The translations under genes and the position numbers were made by a program. This document shows positions 26,120 through 35,900 of a DNA stretch of 64,000 nucleotides, one piece after another. Within the stretch, counting starts at the first letter, position 1. Every line of letters begins with the position of its first letter. Location of the stretch: NCBI GenBank assembly GCA_017511805.1, contig JAFWJA010000015.1:449098-513097 (forward strand), written 5' to 3'. The notes under the pieces are model-generated. The model saw nothing but the letters and a program-made list of their open reading frames with translations. It had not been told where the DNA came from and ran no database searches. This DNA comes from Bacilli bacterium. GTDB taxonomy: Bacteria; Bacillota_I; Bacilli_A; RF39; UBA660.

Positions 26120-26803
26120 TCATACACCACCTTTAAATATATCGCCTAAACCAGCTGCACCTATAAGGGAAGCTGTATTATCACTGCCATTATCCACAGA
26201 TTCATTTATTTGTGCAGTGTTAGTATCATTTGTTACTTGTTCTATATTCTCATCTGTTGATTTTGGTAATTCTTCAAAATCAACAGTATTACTATCAATT
26301 TTTGTATCAATTGACACTTCACTAGTAACATCACTAGAACTAGGTATTGCTTCTAAACTAACTTCAACACTACCTATTGTGTTGTTTGCATCTATATTAG
26401 AGGTAATTGTACTATCAACAGGTTTATTAATTGTTCCAACTTCTACGCCAGTTATAGTAGGATTTTGACTTAATATTTCTTCTACTTTTGTTATATATTC
26501 AAAATCTTTTTCACTTAATTCACTAGATAGTTTTCTATTTTCATCAATTAATGTAACAGCATTAACAAGTAACTCATACATACCCTTTATTTTACCATCT
26601 TGTAATTCTTTATTTACTTTATCAAATTGTTCATAAAATAAATGCGAAGCATTACCTTGCCAATTACTATCAATTCTATTTCTTAACTCGTATATTTGTT
26701 GAACTTCTTCATTCATATTTTTTAAAACATCAGACATTTTATCACATATACTTAAAACGGCTGACGAATTCATACGAACACTTGTGCCAGAATTATTATC
26801 CAT
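26120..26803 (-). CDS. WXG100-type protein with acidic Ser/Thr-rich extension
   Basis: Residues 1-100 form the helix-turn-helix hairpin of WXG100 proteins with IDSNWQGNASHLFYEQF at the turn. Residues 105-227 are an acidic, Ser/Thr/Asn-rich extension without hydrophobic segments, ending in Gly-rich GAAGLGDIFKGG. The 227-residue size is about twice that of a plain EsxA. GGAGGAAAAT precedes ATG 26803, nine bases after the previous esx gene. It is probably a secreted partner or substrate of the EssC machine encoded upstream. Confidence 0.75.
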   Translation of the reverse strand: MDNNSGTSVRMNSSAVLSICDKMSDVLKNMNEEVQQIYELRNRIDSNWQGNASHLFYEQFDKVNKELQDGKIKGMYELLVNAVTLIDENRKLSSELSEKDFEYITKVEEILSQNPTITGVEVGTINKPVDSTITSNIDANNTIGSVEVSLEAIPSSSDVTSEVSIDTKIDSNTVDFEELPKSTDENIEQVTNDTNTAQINESVDNGSDNTASLIGAAGLGDIFKGGV

Positions 26804-26812
26804 ATTTTCCTC

Positions 26813-27100
26813 CTATATACTCTTACTCATAAAATAGTTTTCAAAATCATTATATAAATCATGTGCATTAGTCATTTTTGAAGATAAAGTTTCATAGTAT
26901 CTAGAAAACTTATTTAAAGTGTCTAAAAACTCATCTGTATTAAATGAAAATCTAGTTGCCGCACTAGCTTTCCAATAATCATTTAAATCATTTAAAAGTT
27001 CTTTCATTTTTTTTACATCACTTAAAATGACATCGGCATGACTCATTAATTCATCTGATGACTTTGATATTAAATCATAGTTCATATAAATATCTTCCAT
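26813..27100 (-). CDS. WXG100-family protein
   Basis: The protein has 95 residues in two predicted helices joined by NDYWKASAATRFSFN. The Trp-x-x/Ser turn is a WXG variant (WKA). Near the C-terminus YNDFE fits the YxxxD/E secretion motif of ESX substrates. GGAGGTAAATTATG gives a strong start at 27100. The ribosome site sits right after the double-hairpin element A, which separates it from the esx gene upstream. Confidence 0.82.
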   Translation of the reverse strand: MEDIYMNYDLISKSSDELMSHADVILSDVKKMKELLNDLNDYWKASAATRFSFNTDEFLDTLNKFSRYYETLSSKMTNAHDLYNDFENYFMSKSI

Positions 27101-27117
27101 AATTTACCTCCTTAGTC

Positions 27118-27179
27118 CCCTCGTCAGTAAATATTATTGTTAATATTCACTGACCAGGGTCTCTATAATAAATAGAGAC
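27118..27179 (-). ncRNA. Double-hairpin RNA element A between two esx genes
   Basis: On the minus strand, hairpin 1 is GTCTCTAT-TTATT-ATAGAGAC (27159-27179). It is followed at once by hairpin 2, in which GTCAGTGAATATT pairs with AATATTTACTGAC (27123-27154, one G-U wobble) and CCT/AGG extends it past a G-G mismatch. There is no T run, so it is not an ordinary terminator. A second copy with compensatory base changes lies at 40641-40708. It may be a processing, stabilising or translation-control element in the esx mRNA. Confidence 0.65.
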
Positions 27180-27185
27180 ATTTTC

Positions 27186-27470
27186 TTAACCTGATATTTG
27201 TTTGTCTGCTTTTTGATAATTTTCTACAACTGTATTTAGATGAGTAGCTTCATCTGTTACTGCTTTATAAAAATCACCAAACTTTGCACTTAAAGTTTCA
27301 AACTTTGTTTTTGAATTTAATGCAGCTGTTCCGCTCCAAACATCTTCACGACCTATTTGTGAAACTAATTGTGCTATATCTCCTAAAATAGTTTCCATAT
27401 CACGAGCATGAGCATTTAAGCTTTGACTAACAGCTGTAATTTGTGAATATGTTAAATTTGAACTATCCAT
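27186..27470 (-). CDS. WXG100-family protein (EsxA-like)
   Basis: The protein has 94 residues. Two helices flank GREDVWSGTAALNSKTKFE, a canonical W-S-G turn. The C-terminus carries ENYQKADKQ, where YQKAD matches the YxxxD secretion motif. Length and layout are those of EsxA-type proteins, which leave the cell through the EssC ATPase as dimers. It is the second gene of the operon, 20 bases after the first esx gene, and is followed by the double-hairpin element A. Confidence 0.9.
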   Translation of the reverse strand: MDSSNLTYSQITAVSQSLNAHARDMETILGDIAQLVSQIGREDVWSGTAALNSKTKFETLSAKFGDFYKAVTDEATHLNTVVENYQKADKQISG

Positions 27471-27490
27471 ATTTATTCCTCCTTGTTATA

Positions 27491-27775
27491 TTAATTTATA
27501 CCTGATTGATTTGTTTCATTAACTCTTTCATAAGCATTAGCAGCGTCAATTAAAAATTGACCCATTTCATTAATTGCTTTTTGTAAGACTTTCATACTTT
27601 CTATTTCTTTTGAAACAGCTCCTGTATATTTTTCTGCATCTGAACCTTGCCAGAAATTTTTAAGATTATCATTTTCACTAGTTATCTTATTTAATACATC
27701 AGAAAATTCATTTCCTTTTGCTAAAATTTCATTTCCTAATTGTCTAGTTTTCATATAATCAATACTTAGATCCAT
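27491..27775 (-). CDS. WXG100-family protein, first gene of esx operon 1
   Basis: The protein has 94 residues with NLKNFWQGSDAEKYTGAV at the helix turn, the W-Q-G form of WXG. The C-terminus is NAYERVNETNQ, a near match to the YxxxD/E signal. GAGGAGGTGAATTGTAATG gives a strong ribosome site. It heads the operon behind a consensus promoter and a leader of about 130 bases. Together with the next gene it may form an EsxA/EsxB-like heterodimer; this is inference from size and adjacency. Confidence 0.9.
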   Translation of the reverse strand: MDLSIDYMKTRQLGNEILAKGNEFSDVLNKITSENDNLKNFWQGSDAEKYTGAVSKEIESMKVLQKAINEMGQFLIDAANAYERVNETNQSGIN

Positions 27776-27943
27776 TACAATTCACCTCCTCTTAACCAAT
27801 TATAATAGAATCAACCTAGAATACTTTTTTGTATTCCAACCTTTTTATCAATAGGAATAAATGAATATGCAATATATTACAGTAATAGTATATCCCATAT
27901 TTTATCCTACCTAAATTATACTATAAATTACTTTTATATACAA
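27776..27943 (-). promoter_or_regulatory. Promoter and long 5' leader of esx operon 1
   Basis: TTGTAT (27938-27943) and TATAAT (27915-27920) are 17 bases apart. The -10 box and the next 12 bases (27903-27920) match the promoter of esx operon 2 at 16 of 18 positions. The leader of about 130 bases contains GAATAC-AAAAAA-GTATTC as a small hairpin. No riboswitch class is recognised. Confidence 0.7.
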
Positions 27944-27958
27944 TATTATAAATAAAAA

Positions 27959-27982
27959 AAATTAGTTATCTCTAACTAATTT
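27959..27982 (-). terminator. Intrinsic terminator of essC
   Basis: AAATTAGTTA pairs with TAACTAATTT around TCTC, with a long T run on the minus strand. The essC stop codon lies inside the stem. Confidence 0.85.
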
Positions 27983-30900
27983 TCTTTATATTTTTCTACA
28001 AACTTAACACAAACTGGAGTTCCTCTCTTAACAACGAAACCAAAATTGTATGGAAGTTCTTCCTTCATTTCTGGAATTCTCTTTGTTACGTTAACAACTA
28101 ATTGGTCAGATATACCATTACCTAAATAGATTCCATCATTTGCGTTAACATTATTTTTATACCAATCATCATAAGCAAATTTCTTAATAGTATCAATTGT
28201 ATCAACTATAATATAATTTACTAATTTTAATTGATTATTATCTGTAAACAATTTGTCTAATTGGCCTTGATTTTCACTAGATAATTTAGTTTTAAAGTTA
28301 TTAAATCCTATAACAACACAATTGATTTTTTGTACTCCGTTGAAAATAGATTTATCTTTATTATTTTCTTCATATTTTTTATCAACTGATTCATTATAAT
28401 TCTTAATACTGTCAAACACTTTATCAAAATCACTTTCTACATAATTAGAACCTTGTTTAACAACATCACTAATATTCATTTCTGAAGCATTTATAATGAT
28501 ATTATTATATGTTTTCTTATAGACAAATTGTTCTAGTAATGGATTTACAAATCCTTCAAATAATGTATCATCAGTACCTGTGATAAGATTAATTTTATTC
28601 TTAGTAAAGTCATAGAAACAAGTAGATAAATCTTCTTTATTAACACCTATAACGATATCATCAATATTATTTGATTTATTATCTATTTCTTCAAATATTA
28701 CAGTTTCTGGTAACACAGGAATTTTCTTAGCAGAATAATTAAATTTAATCTTTAATTGTTCATTTACTTTTCTAATATAATCTGGTATTTGATCTTTTTC
28801 TGTAACAAATGCTGTTTGGAATTCATAAGCATTACTTGGTTTAATTAAACCTCTACCAAATGCCTTAGAAGGATATACTTTTCTAACATTACCTAATATT
28901 GTTGAATAATCATCTTCATTATTTTGTTGTAATGTAAATATTTGATTAAAGTTTTGTCTTAATTTAAATCTAACTCCATTTGGAGTACTAACTGCTAATG
29001 CAAAATAAATACCATACTTAATAGAATCTCTAGTAATAATATTTAATTTTTCATCATAATCTGAATAACTATCAACAAAACCTTCATAGTTATTAATTAC
29101 TATAACCATATTAGGGAAAGAATTTCCACTTCTTGCACAATATGTTAAATAATCACCATTGTAATTAGCAATTTCTTTCTTTCTTTCTTCCATTTCTCTA
29201 TCTATCATTTTAAATAGATTATCTATTTTTTCAGGATCATTTATAAATACTACTCCACCAACATATGGTGAATTATCAAAACACTTTAATGATTCTGAAC
29301 CAAAGTCTAAGATATAATAGTTTACTTCCATAGGAGAATAAGCAATCATTGATGAGAAAATCATTGTAGTTATAAAGTTTTCTTTACCTGAACCAGGTGC
29401 TCCATATATTAACAAATTACCTTCTCTTGTAAATGGAACAGTTAATAATCTTTGTTCTTGCATTTCTGGTACATCATATTCACCAATAACAGGATTTAAA
29501 ACAAAGTTTTCTTTAGTATAAGAATATTTCTTTATTAAATCTCCAACAAATATTTCATTAGGTATTCTACTTAACCATAATGGTCTAGGTTTAATACCTT
29601 CTTTATCTGCTATACCTGATAAATACTTAACTATATTAATTAATTCTTGACCTAAATTTGCTGTTGATTTAACTTCTTTTTTAGTTTCAACGTTCTTAAC
29701 CGGATAACCAATATTATCTACAAAATTAACTGTTGTATCAATATTCTTCTTAATGTTTTCTGAAGGGAGATATTTTCCTCCTGCCCAAGCAGATTGACCT
29801 ATTACAAATACTTCATCAAAACCAACTTGTAAATAAAATCTACCTGTTGTAGTAAGATATGCTGCATCTGGTCTTTTAATAACTTCTGATGAATCTCCTT
29901 TTTCTTGAACCCTTAAACATACCCTAAATCTAGTATTACTCCAGATTTGTGAATCTACTACACCACTAGGTTTTTGTGTAGCTAGAATTAAGTGTACTCC
30001 TAAACTACGACCAATTCTCGCAGTAGATATTAATTGTTCCATGAATTCAGGTTGTTGTTGTTTTAATTCAGCAAACTCATCTGCGATTATTAATAAGTGA
30101 GAAACTGGTTCATCTAATATACCATTTCTATACATTTCTTGATATTTATAAATATCTATTGTACTTTCTTCACTTATTTCTCTTGCTTTATTAAATAATG
30201 CTTGTCTTCTTTTTAACTCAGATTCAATAGAAGCAAGTGATCTATTTATTTCATTCTTATCTAAGTTAGTAATTACACCTACTAAGTGTGGTAACTTGAT
30301 ACCTATTGTTTGATTTTCAAATGCTCCAGCAAGTCCTCCACCTTTATAGTCAATTAATATAAATTGTACTTCATTAGGATGGTAATTAACTGCTAATGAT
30401 AAGATATATGTAATGATAAATTCAGATTTACCTGAACCAGTCATACCTGCAATTAAACCATGTGGTCCATGATATTTTTCATGTATATCTAAACTTATTT
30501 TTTCACCATTATTACCTATACCTACAGGTACAGACATATTCATTATAGGAGTATTATCTTCCCATCTCATCTTTGAGTTAAACTGTTCTATTTTTCCTAA
30601 ACCATACATTTCAAGGAATCCAACTTTCTTAGGTATAGCACCTTCTCCTTCATCCTTCAATTCTAATGGTACATTGGATAATATAGTTGAACACTTAGTC
30701 ATATTAATAGGATTATCATCTATTTTGAATTTTTGTTCATCACTATTAGAAGTATTCTTAGATATCTTACATCCTTCACTATCTAATTCTATAAATGTTT
30801 GACATTGATCTGGTAGATTAGATATTCTATCGTTTAATATTAAAATACTAAATCCTAAATAGTTTTTATTATTAACAATATGAGTAATTAAATCCATATT

Positions 30901-32598
30901 TCTAACAGCAGTATATGTATCAATTACTATTAAATATAATTGATTAAAATCTTCATAAGATGTTTCTCTATCTTTAAAAGTTTCAGATCTTTCAGTATAT
31001 ATTCTATCTAAAGTATACATTACTTCTTTATATTCTTTTTCTTTAGTAGCAAAGAATCTTAATTCCTTACCGTTAGTCCATATATGAGGTAATGTTTTTA
31101 AATAATCCCAATTTTTTTCTTTATCTTTTGTTGTAAATACCGCTATTTTTAAAGATTCATAACTTTGAAATGTCATTAATTGTAATAAGATATTATTTGC
31201 CATTTGTTGTTGTAAAACACGATTACCTACTATTGCTGTAATAAAGTTTTCTCTTAAAGAAAATGGTATAGGAACATTATTAAGTTCTGTTCTATAATTC
31301 TTTATTTCCTTCATTTTATCAAGCATAACATCTTCAAGCAATGAAAAATGTTCTTCTGGTAATTTTACATCTACTTCCATAGGTAATATACCAGTTCCAA
31401 TACTTACTTCTAAGAAATCTTCATCATATACTCTTTTCTCCCATAATCTATCTTCTTTATTAGTAATAATTCTTTCACAATCTAATAGACTAGGATACTT
31501 TTTATGATATAACTCTTCTTGTAATTTCTTCTCATTATTTAATCTATCTTTTATAGAATCAATATACTCACTATACTTAACCTGTCTTTTATTTTCTTTT
31601 TTCTTCTTTAATCTTTTACTAAATGCATTAGTAATAAGAGGCCATAATAAACAACTTAATAGCATTACTCCACCCATTACTAATTGTGGTATTGCTTGAG
31701 TAGTTGTTTGATTACCATTATTAATATTATTAATAGTAGTATATAAAGTCATAACAGATGTTAAACTCATTGTTAACATTGGCCCAATTGTTAATATTGC
31801 AGGCATTTCATCTCCTTCACCATTTCCTGGAGGAGTATCAACATTTATTTCACATTTATTTATTGTATATATAAATCTAGGTTTTCTATAGAAATAGTCT
31901 TCTTGAGTATATAATTCCATTTCTTTATCATCATCAACTTCATCCACTCTTACATTTCCATTCTTCTTCATAGAATACTCTTGTAAAAATGTTTTTACTG
32001 AATTAAACGGATTATTAACACCAATAACATATTCATTATTCACTTTAAATAATACTATTCTTAATCCTAAATAATAAATTGTATTTCCTTCATATATTTC
32101 AGTTTTCTTAGCAACTTTTTTACCATTTAAAAATACGTTATATTTTCCTTCTTGTACTTCTAAATATAATTTATCATTTTCTTTCTTTATTATGAAATCT
32201 CTATCACCTACATAATTAATTACATAAATAATATTACATGATTCATTTCTACCAACAGAAAGTCCCATATCAAATTCATTTTTGATTAAATAAAACTTAA
32301 AACTATTATCAAAACTAGGACTAGTAAATAATAGTAATTCATTAACAGAATAGGAATGATTAATAGTATAAATACTATTCTCATTCAAAAAAGTAAATGG
32401 TACTTTATTATTCTTCTCAAAAACATAGTAATCACTATTACTAATAAGTTTCCATTTACCATCTTGTGTAGCTTCTATATTGATAATATTTCTTTCTATA
32501 CCATTATTATCTGTTTCACTAAGCCACATATTACCTTCTATTCTATCCGGTAATTTATAAGTTAACAATTTATCATCTTTAAGCAATGAAATCTTCAT
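27976..32598 (-). CDS. essC: EssC, the FtsK/SpoIIIE-type ATPase of the type VII secretion system
   Basis: The protein has 1540 residues, the size of Firmicutes EssC. Residues 1-215 look like the two FHA-type domains (VGRNESCNIIY, VFLNGKKV). Two membrane helices follow (about 268-285 and 303-322). Then come the ATPase domains: domain 1 has GMTGSGKS (near 721) and LLIIADEF (near 840); domain 2 has GAPGSGKE (near 1068) with a weak Walker B (VIVINNYE); domain 3 (TGTDDTLF near 1344) lacks the P-loop lysine and looks inactive. This is the motor and substrate receptor of T7SSb. It lies behind esaB and between two esx operons. EssA, EssB and EsaA are not encoded nearby. Confidence 0.95.
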   Translation of the reverse strand: MKISLLKDDKLLTYKLPDRIEGNMWLSETDNNGIERNIINIEATQDGKWKLISNSDYYVFEKNNKVPFTFLNENSIYTINHSYSVNELLLFTSPSFDNSFKFYLIKNEFDMGLSVGRNESCNIIYVINYVGDRDFIIKKENDKLYLEVQEGKYNVFLNGKKVAKKTEIYEGNTIYYLGLRIVLFKVNNEYVIGVNNPFNSVKTFLQEYSMKKNGNVRVDEVDDDKEMELYTQEDYFYRKPRFIYTINKCEINVDTPPGNGEGDEMPAILTIGPMLTMSLTSVMTLYTTINNINNGNQTTTQAIPQLVMGGVMLLSCLLWPLITNAFSKRLKKKKENKRQVKYSEYIDSIKDRLNNEKKLQEELYHKKYPSLLDCERIITNKEDRLWEKRVYDEDFLEVSIGTGILPMEVDVKLPEEHFSLLEDVMLDKMKEIKNYRTELNNVPIPFSLRENFITAIVGNRVLQQQMANNILLQLMTFQSYESLKIAVFTTKDKEKNWDYLKTLPHIWTNGKELRFFATKEKEYKEVMYTLDRIYTERSETFKDRETSYEDFNQLYLIVIDTYTAVRNMDLITHIVNNKNYLGFSILILNDRISNLPDQCQTFIELDSEGCKISKNTSNSDEQKFKIDDNPINMTKCSTILSNVPLELKDEGEGAIPKKVGFLEMYGLGKIEQFNSKMRWEDNTPIMNMSVPVGIGNNGEKISLDIHEKYHGPHGLIAGMTGSGKSEFIITYILSLAVNYHPNEVQFILIDYKGGGLAGAFENQTIGIKLPHLVGVITNLDKNEINRSLASIESELKRRQALFNKAREISEESTIDIYKYQEMYRNGILDEPVSHLLIIADEFAELKQQQPEFMEQLISTARIGRSLGVHLILATQKPSGVVDSQIWSNTRFRVCLRVQEKGDSSEVIKRPDAAYLTTTGRFYLQVGFDEVFVIGQSAWAGGKYLPSENIKKNIDTTVNFVDNIGYPVKNVETKKEVKSTANLGQELINIVKYLSGIADKEGIKPRPLWLSRIPNEIFVGDLIKKYSYTKENFVLNPVIGEYDVPEMQEQRLLTVPFTREGNLLIYGAPGSGKENFITTMIFSSMIAYSPMEVNYYILDFGSESLKCFDNSPYVGGVVFINDPEKIDNLFKMIDREMEERKKEIANYNGDYLTYCARSGNSFPNMVIVINNYEGFVDSYSDYDEKLNIITRDSIKYGIYFALAVSTPNGVRFKLRQNFNQIFTLQQNNEDDYSTILGNVRKVYPSKAFGRGLIKPSNAYEFQTAFVTEKDQIPDYIRKVNEQLKIKFNYSAKKIPVLPETVIFEEIDNKSNNIDDIVIGVNKEDLSTCFYDFTKNKINLITGTDDTLFEGFVNPLLEQFVYKKTYNNIIINASEMNISDVVKQGSNYVESDFDKVFDSIKNYNESVDKKYEENNKDKSIFNGVQKINCVVIGFNNFKTKLSSENQGQLDKLFTDNNQLKLVNYIIVDTIDTIKKFAYDDWYKNNVNANDGIYLGNGISDQLVVNVTKRIPEMKEELPYNFGFVVKRGTPVCVKFVEKYKEN

Positions 32599-32627
32599 AA
32601 TTTCATCTCCCTACTATTATTCTTTTT

Positions 32628-32867
32628 TTATATTAATACTAACCTAGCCCCATTATTTATTCCTGAATTTTTAACATATACATTATCTTCAACTATCTTA
32701 CTATCTTCTTCATTTATTAAGACATGACCAGTTGCTAAATCAAATCCATGAATACTACTAATAATTATATTTTTAATAGTTCCTACTTTCTTATTAATTG
32801 GAATAAACAAATCAAATTCTTCATCCACAAAAGGAACATAAACCACTACTAATATCTTGTTATTCAT
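32628..32867 (-). CDS. esaB: EsaB/YukD-like ubiquitin-fold protein
   Basis: This 79-residue protein is predicted to adopt the beta-grasp fold of YukD/EsaB: a beta-hairpin start (KILVVVYVPFVDEEFDLFIP), a helix, and closing NGARLVLI. In Bacillus and Staphylococcus, YukD/EsaB is a cytosolic component required for or tuning T7SS. The gene precedes essC by 29 bases and follows a near-consensus sigma-A promoter, so esaB-essC is one unit. GGGATGGTTGT precedes the ATG. Confidence 0.88.
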   Translation of the reverse strand: MNNKILVVVYVPFVDEEFDLFIPINKKVGTIKNIIISSIHGFDLATGHVLINEEDSKIVEDNVYVKNSGINNGARLVLI

Positions 32868-32897
32868 ACAACCATCCCTTATTATTATCTATATAAA

Positions 32898-32927
32898 ATT
32901 ATACTATTTTTTAAGATATAATGTCAA
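32898..32927 (-). promoter_or_regulatory. Promoter of esaB-essC
   Basis: Consensus TTGACA (32922-32927) and TATAAT (32898-32903) with an 18-base spacer on the minus strand, about 30 bases before the esaB ATG. This is the best sigma-A-type match in the window. Confidence 0.85.
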
Positions 32928-32943
32928 TAAATATAAAAAGAAA

Positions 32944-32965
32944 AAAACTATAGAATTATAGTTTT
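32944..32965 (-). terminator. Intrinsic terminator of the 1897-aa effector gene
   Basis: AAAACTATA (32944-32952) pairs with TATAGTTTT (32957-32965), followed by a T-rich run on the minus strand. It separates the effector gene from the esaB promoter, so no immunity gene is co-transcribed downstream. Confidence 0.85.
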
Positions 32966-32990
32966 TTTTCTTTTAAGAGCAATCTTTTTT

Positions 32991-35900
32991 TTAAGAACCT
33001 GTACTTTCATTTTCTAATTTTTTAATTCTGTTATTTATGTCATTTAGTTTATTTTGATTTTCTTCAGAAAAATCAGTTCCTTGTTTAGCTTTTTGTTTTT
33101 CTAACACATCTTGTTCATATAATAAATTACCTAATTCTAAATCTTCTGAAATATTTGTACTAGTTTTTGGATCAATTACTTTTAAAACTTTAGAACCAGT
33201 ATTATCTAAGAATATTACTCTAGTTACATCATTAGTAGAAACTGGTGTTGTATTAGATGAATGAGCATGCCTTACATATGGACTTCCTGACATAAATCCA
33301 CCATAATCATCTGTTAAAGTAAACGAACTAGGATCAGCAGGTGTCTCTATTATAACTTTACCGTATCTAGTTGATGTCCCACCTATATACCAATCTACAT
33401 CTGTATAACCTTTTCCAGATCCATTATCGTTAATAACACCTCTATTAAAATAATCATTTACCGCAGCATAAGTAGTTGCTCTATAAGCATGGTCAGAATG
33501 TAAATCTACGCCATCAAACTTAATTACTGCAGAATCTCTCATTTTTAATTTATCAGAAAAAGATAATGGTTCATTATTAATTATTTTATTTTGAACTGTT
33601 CTAAGTTCCTCATTAGAAGATAAAGGCATTTTTCTTGCATCAAGTAATCCTTTTTCATTTGTTATTTTAACTTCACTTTCTGAAGAGGTTTCAATTCCAG
33701 TGATTTTGCTATAACTGATAGTAAATTCATTATCAATAAACTCTTCAATTGGAATTTGTAATTTAGTTCCCCAACTAGATACAATAACGTAATCTTCAGT
33801 CACATCAGTAACAAAGACTGCATGTCCTCCACCTTCACTCCAAGTATTGGTATCACATTGAAGATTTCCCTTCATATCATAGAAACTAAATTTAGTATCT
33901 TTACTTTGATAAATACCTAAATGTACTCTATTTCCACTTTCTAATAAATCTTTAATCTTTGTTCTTAATTCTTCAACTGTTAAATCACCAGAATTCTTAA
34001 ATGGACCTAACGTTACTTTTCTTCCTAAGAAATCCATATAAACTCCAGATGAATAACACTCTATGTCATCACTAAATGATAAATTAGGATTCTTAGATTT
34101 TAAGAATGCATTTAAAATATCATCTCTAGTTTCTACACGTTTAGATAAATATGTCTGATCATTAGCATCTAATGATATTACACTTAGTTTTCCATTCTCA
34201 TAATGTAACATCTTTCCACCATTTGTATCTGTATTAGCAAATATATATAAATCTAATAATATTCTTTCTGCATTTATTACCTTTTTGCCATCTACTATTT
34301 TGAATAAATCATATCCAAAATCCTTTTTAAATTGTGCTTCATTATCTAAATAGTATGAAATAATATTATTAGCATATGCGGCATATGTACATGCTCCCAC
34401 ACTATCTACAGTCTTTAATAATTTAATTGCTTCAGTCTCAGTTAATCCTTGTTCAGTAAGAGATGTGATTACTTCCATATAATTTGCACTCTTCTCTGTT
34501 TCAAAAGAATTATTATAGATTTCTAATGCTTCTTCATAAGTATTAGCATAAGTCTCAATATATTTAATAATTATATCTTTTGATATGTCACTAACAGTTA
34601 CATTATTTGCAATAATATCTATTATCTCACTAATTAAGTTCTCTGGTATATTAGGATTCAACTTTCTAAACACTTCTTCTAACTTAGTTACATCTTTCAA
34701 CCAATTATTGTTCTTTCTTTTATTTCTAATAACCTTATCACATGCATGTTGATCAACACCATAATAATAGTTTTCATCTGGTTGAAAGAATTTACTAAAT
34801 GCAGAATCTATAGCTGAAATAGCAGTTTCTATAGTTTGTGTTTGTTCAAATATATCACTCATTCCATCAATTGTAGAATCTTTAAAATAATCTTGGATAT
34901 CTTCCATTATTTCTTCTAGTGTTTTAGTATCAAAATAGTCATCCGGTATTGAATTTAAATAACTAGTTATTTGTTCTGATGTATACCCATTTTCAAACAT
35001 AATTGTTCCAAGCATATTTATATTATTATCAAATTTAGATATTATCGGTTTTTTATACTTGCTAAGTCTTGGATCTTTATTTATCATATCATCTAAACTA
35101 TTAACACAATAATATTCTTCATCACCAAACGTGATAGAAAACTCCATAGGTGTCTTCTTAAAGAATTCTGGATCACTTTGATAAGCTTTTTTTATTTTTT
35201 CATTTAATTCTATTATTTGTTGCGCCTGATATTCATTAATCTCTTGAGGAATAAATATTGGAGTAGATATATCATAACAGTATTGAATTACTATATTACC
35301 ATCATCCATAACAGATTCTTGCCATGCTGGCCCTTTAATTTCTATTTCTCTTCCATATAATTGTTTATAAATATAATTAGCATTTGTTCTATGATCTCCA
35401 TAATCAGGTTGACTTTCTCTTCTAATAAACGTATCTGCCGAAATTGATTGAGTAGCAGTTATAATACCAATACCACCACCTGATGCTCCTTGTCCATGAT
35501 AAAAAGCATTCACATCAAATTTTTCAGTTTCTGATTTAATTAAATTTGCTTCAGGTGTATTTAATTCTGATAATAATTTTTCTTTTATTTCGTTACCTTC
35601 AAAAATAGATTCAAAATCTGTTTCTACACTTGCTTTACTATTTACTTTTTCTTTTAAGAAATTAATTAATTTATCTGTTTCTGCGACACTTAATCCTTCT
35701 TCATCTGGATCAAATAATGCATTAAACTCATCATCACTACACATAAATCCAGAATCTTCACCAGTTGCTTTCCATTGCTCCGCTAATATTTCAAAAGTTT
35801 CAATAAACTCAGGTGTTATTTCTGTAGGTAAAGTAATTAAAGCTAATGTGAAATCTTCATTAGTTAAATATCTAACAACACCATTTGTACTTGGAACTTC

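Noticed and set aside
27118-27179. Reading the double-hairpin element as an intrinsic terminator
   Set aside because: No T run follows either stem on the minus strand, and esx genes continue downstream in the same direction; the same holds for 40641-40708.
27776-27914. Riboswitch in the long esx leader
   Set aside because: Only a small GAATAC/GTATTC hairpin is visible; no conserved riboswitch core is recognisable.
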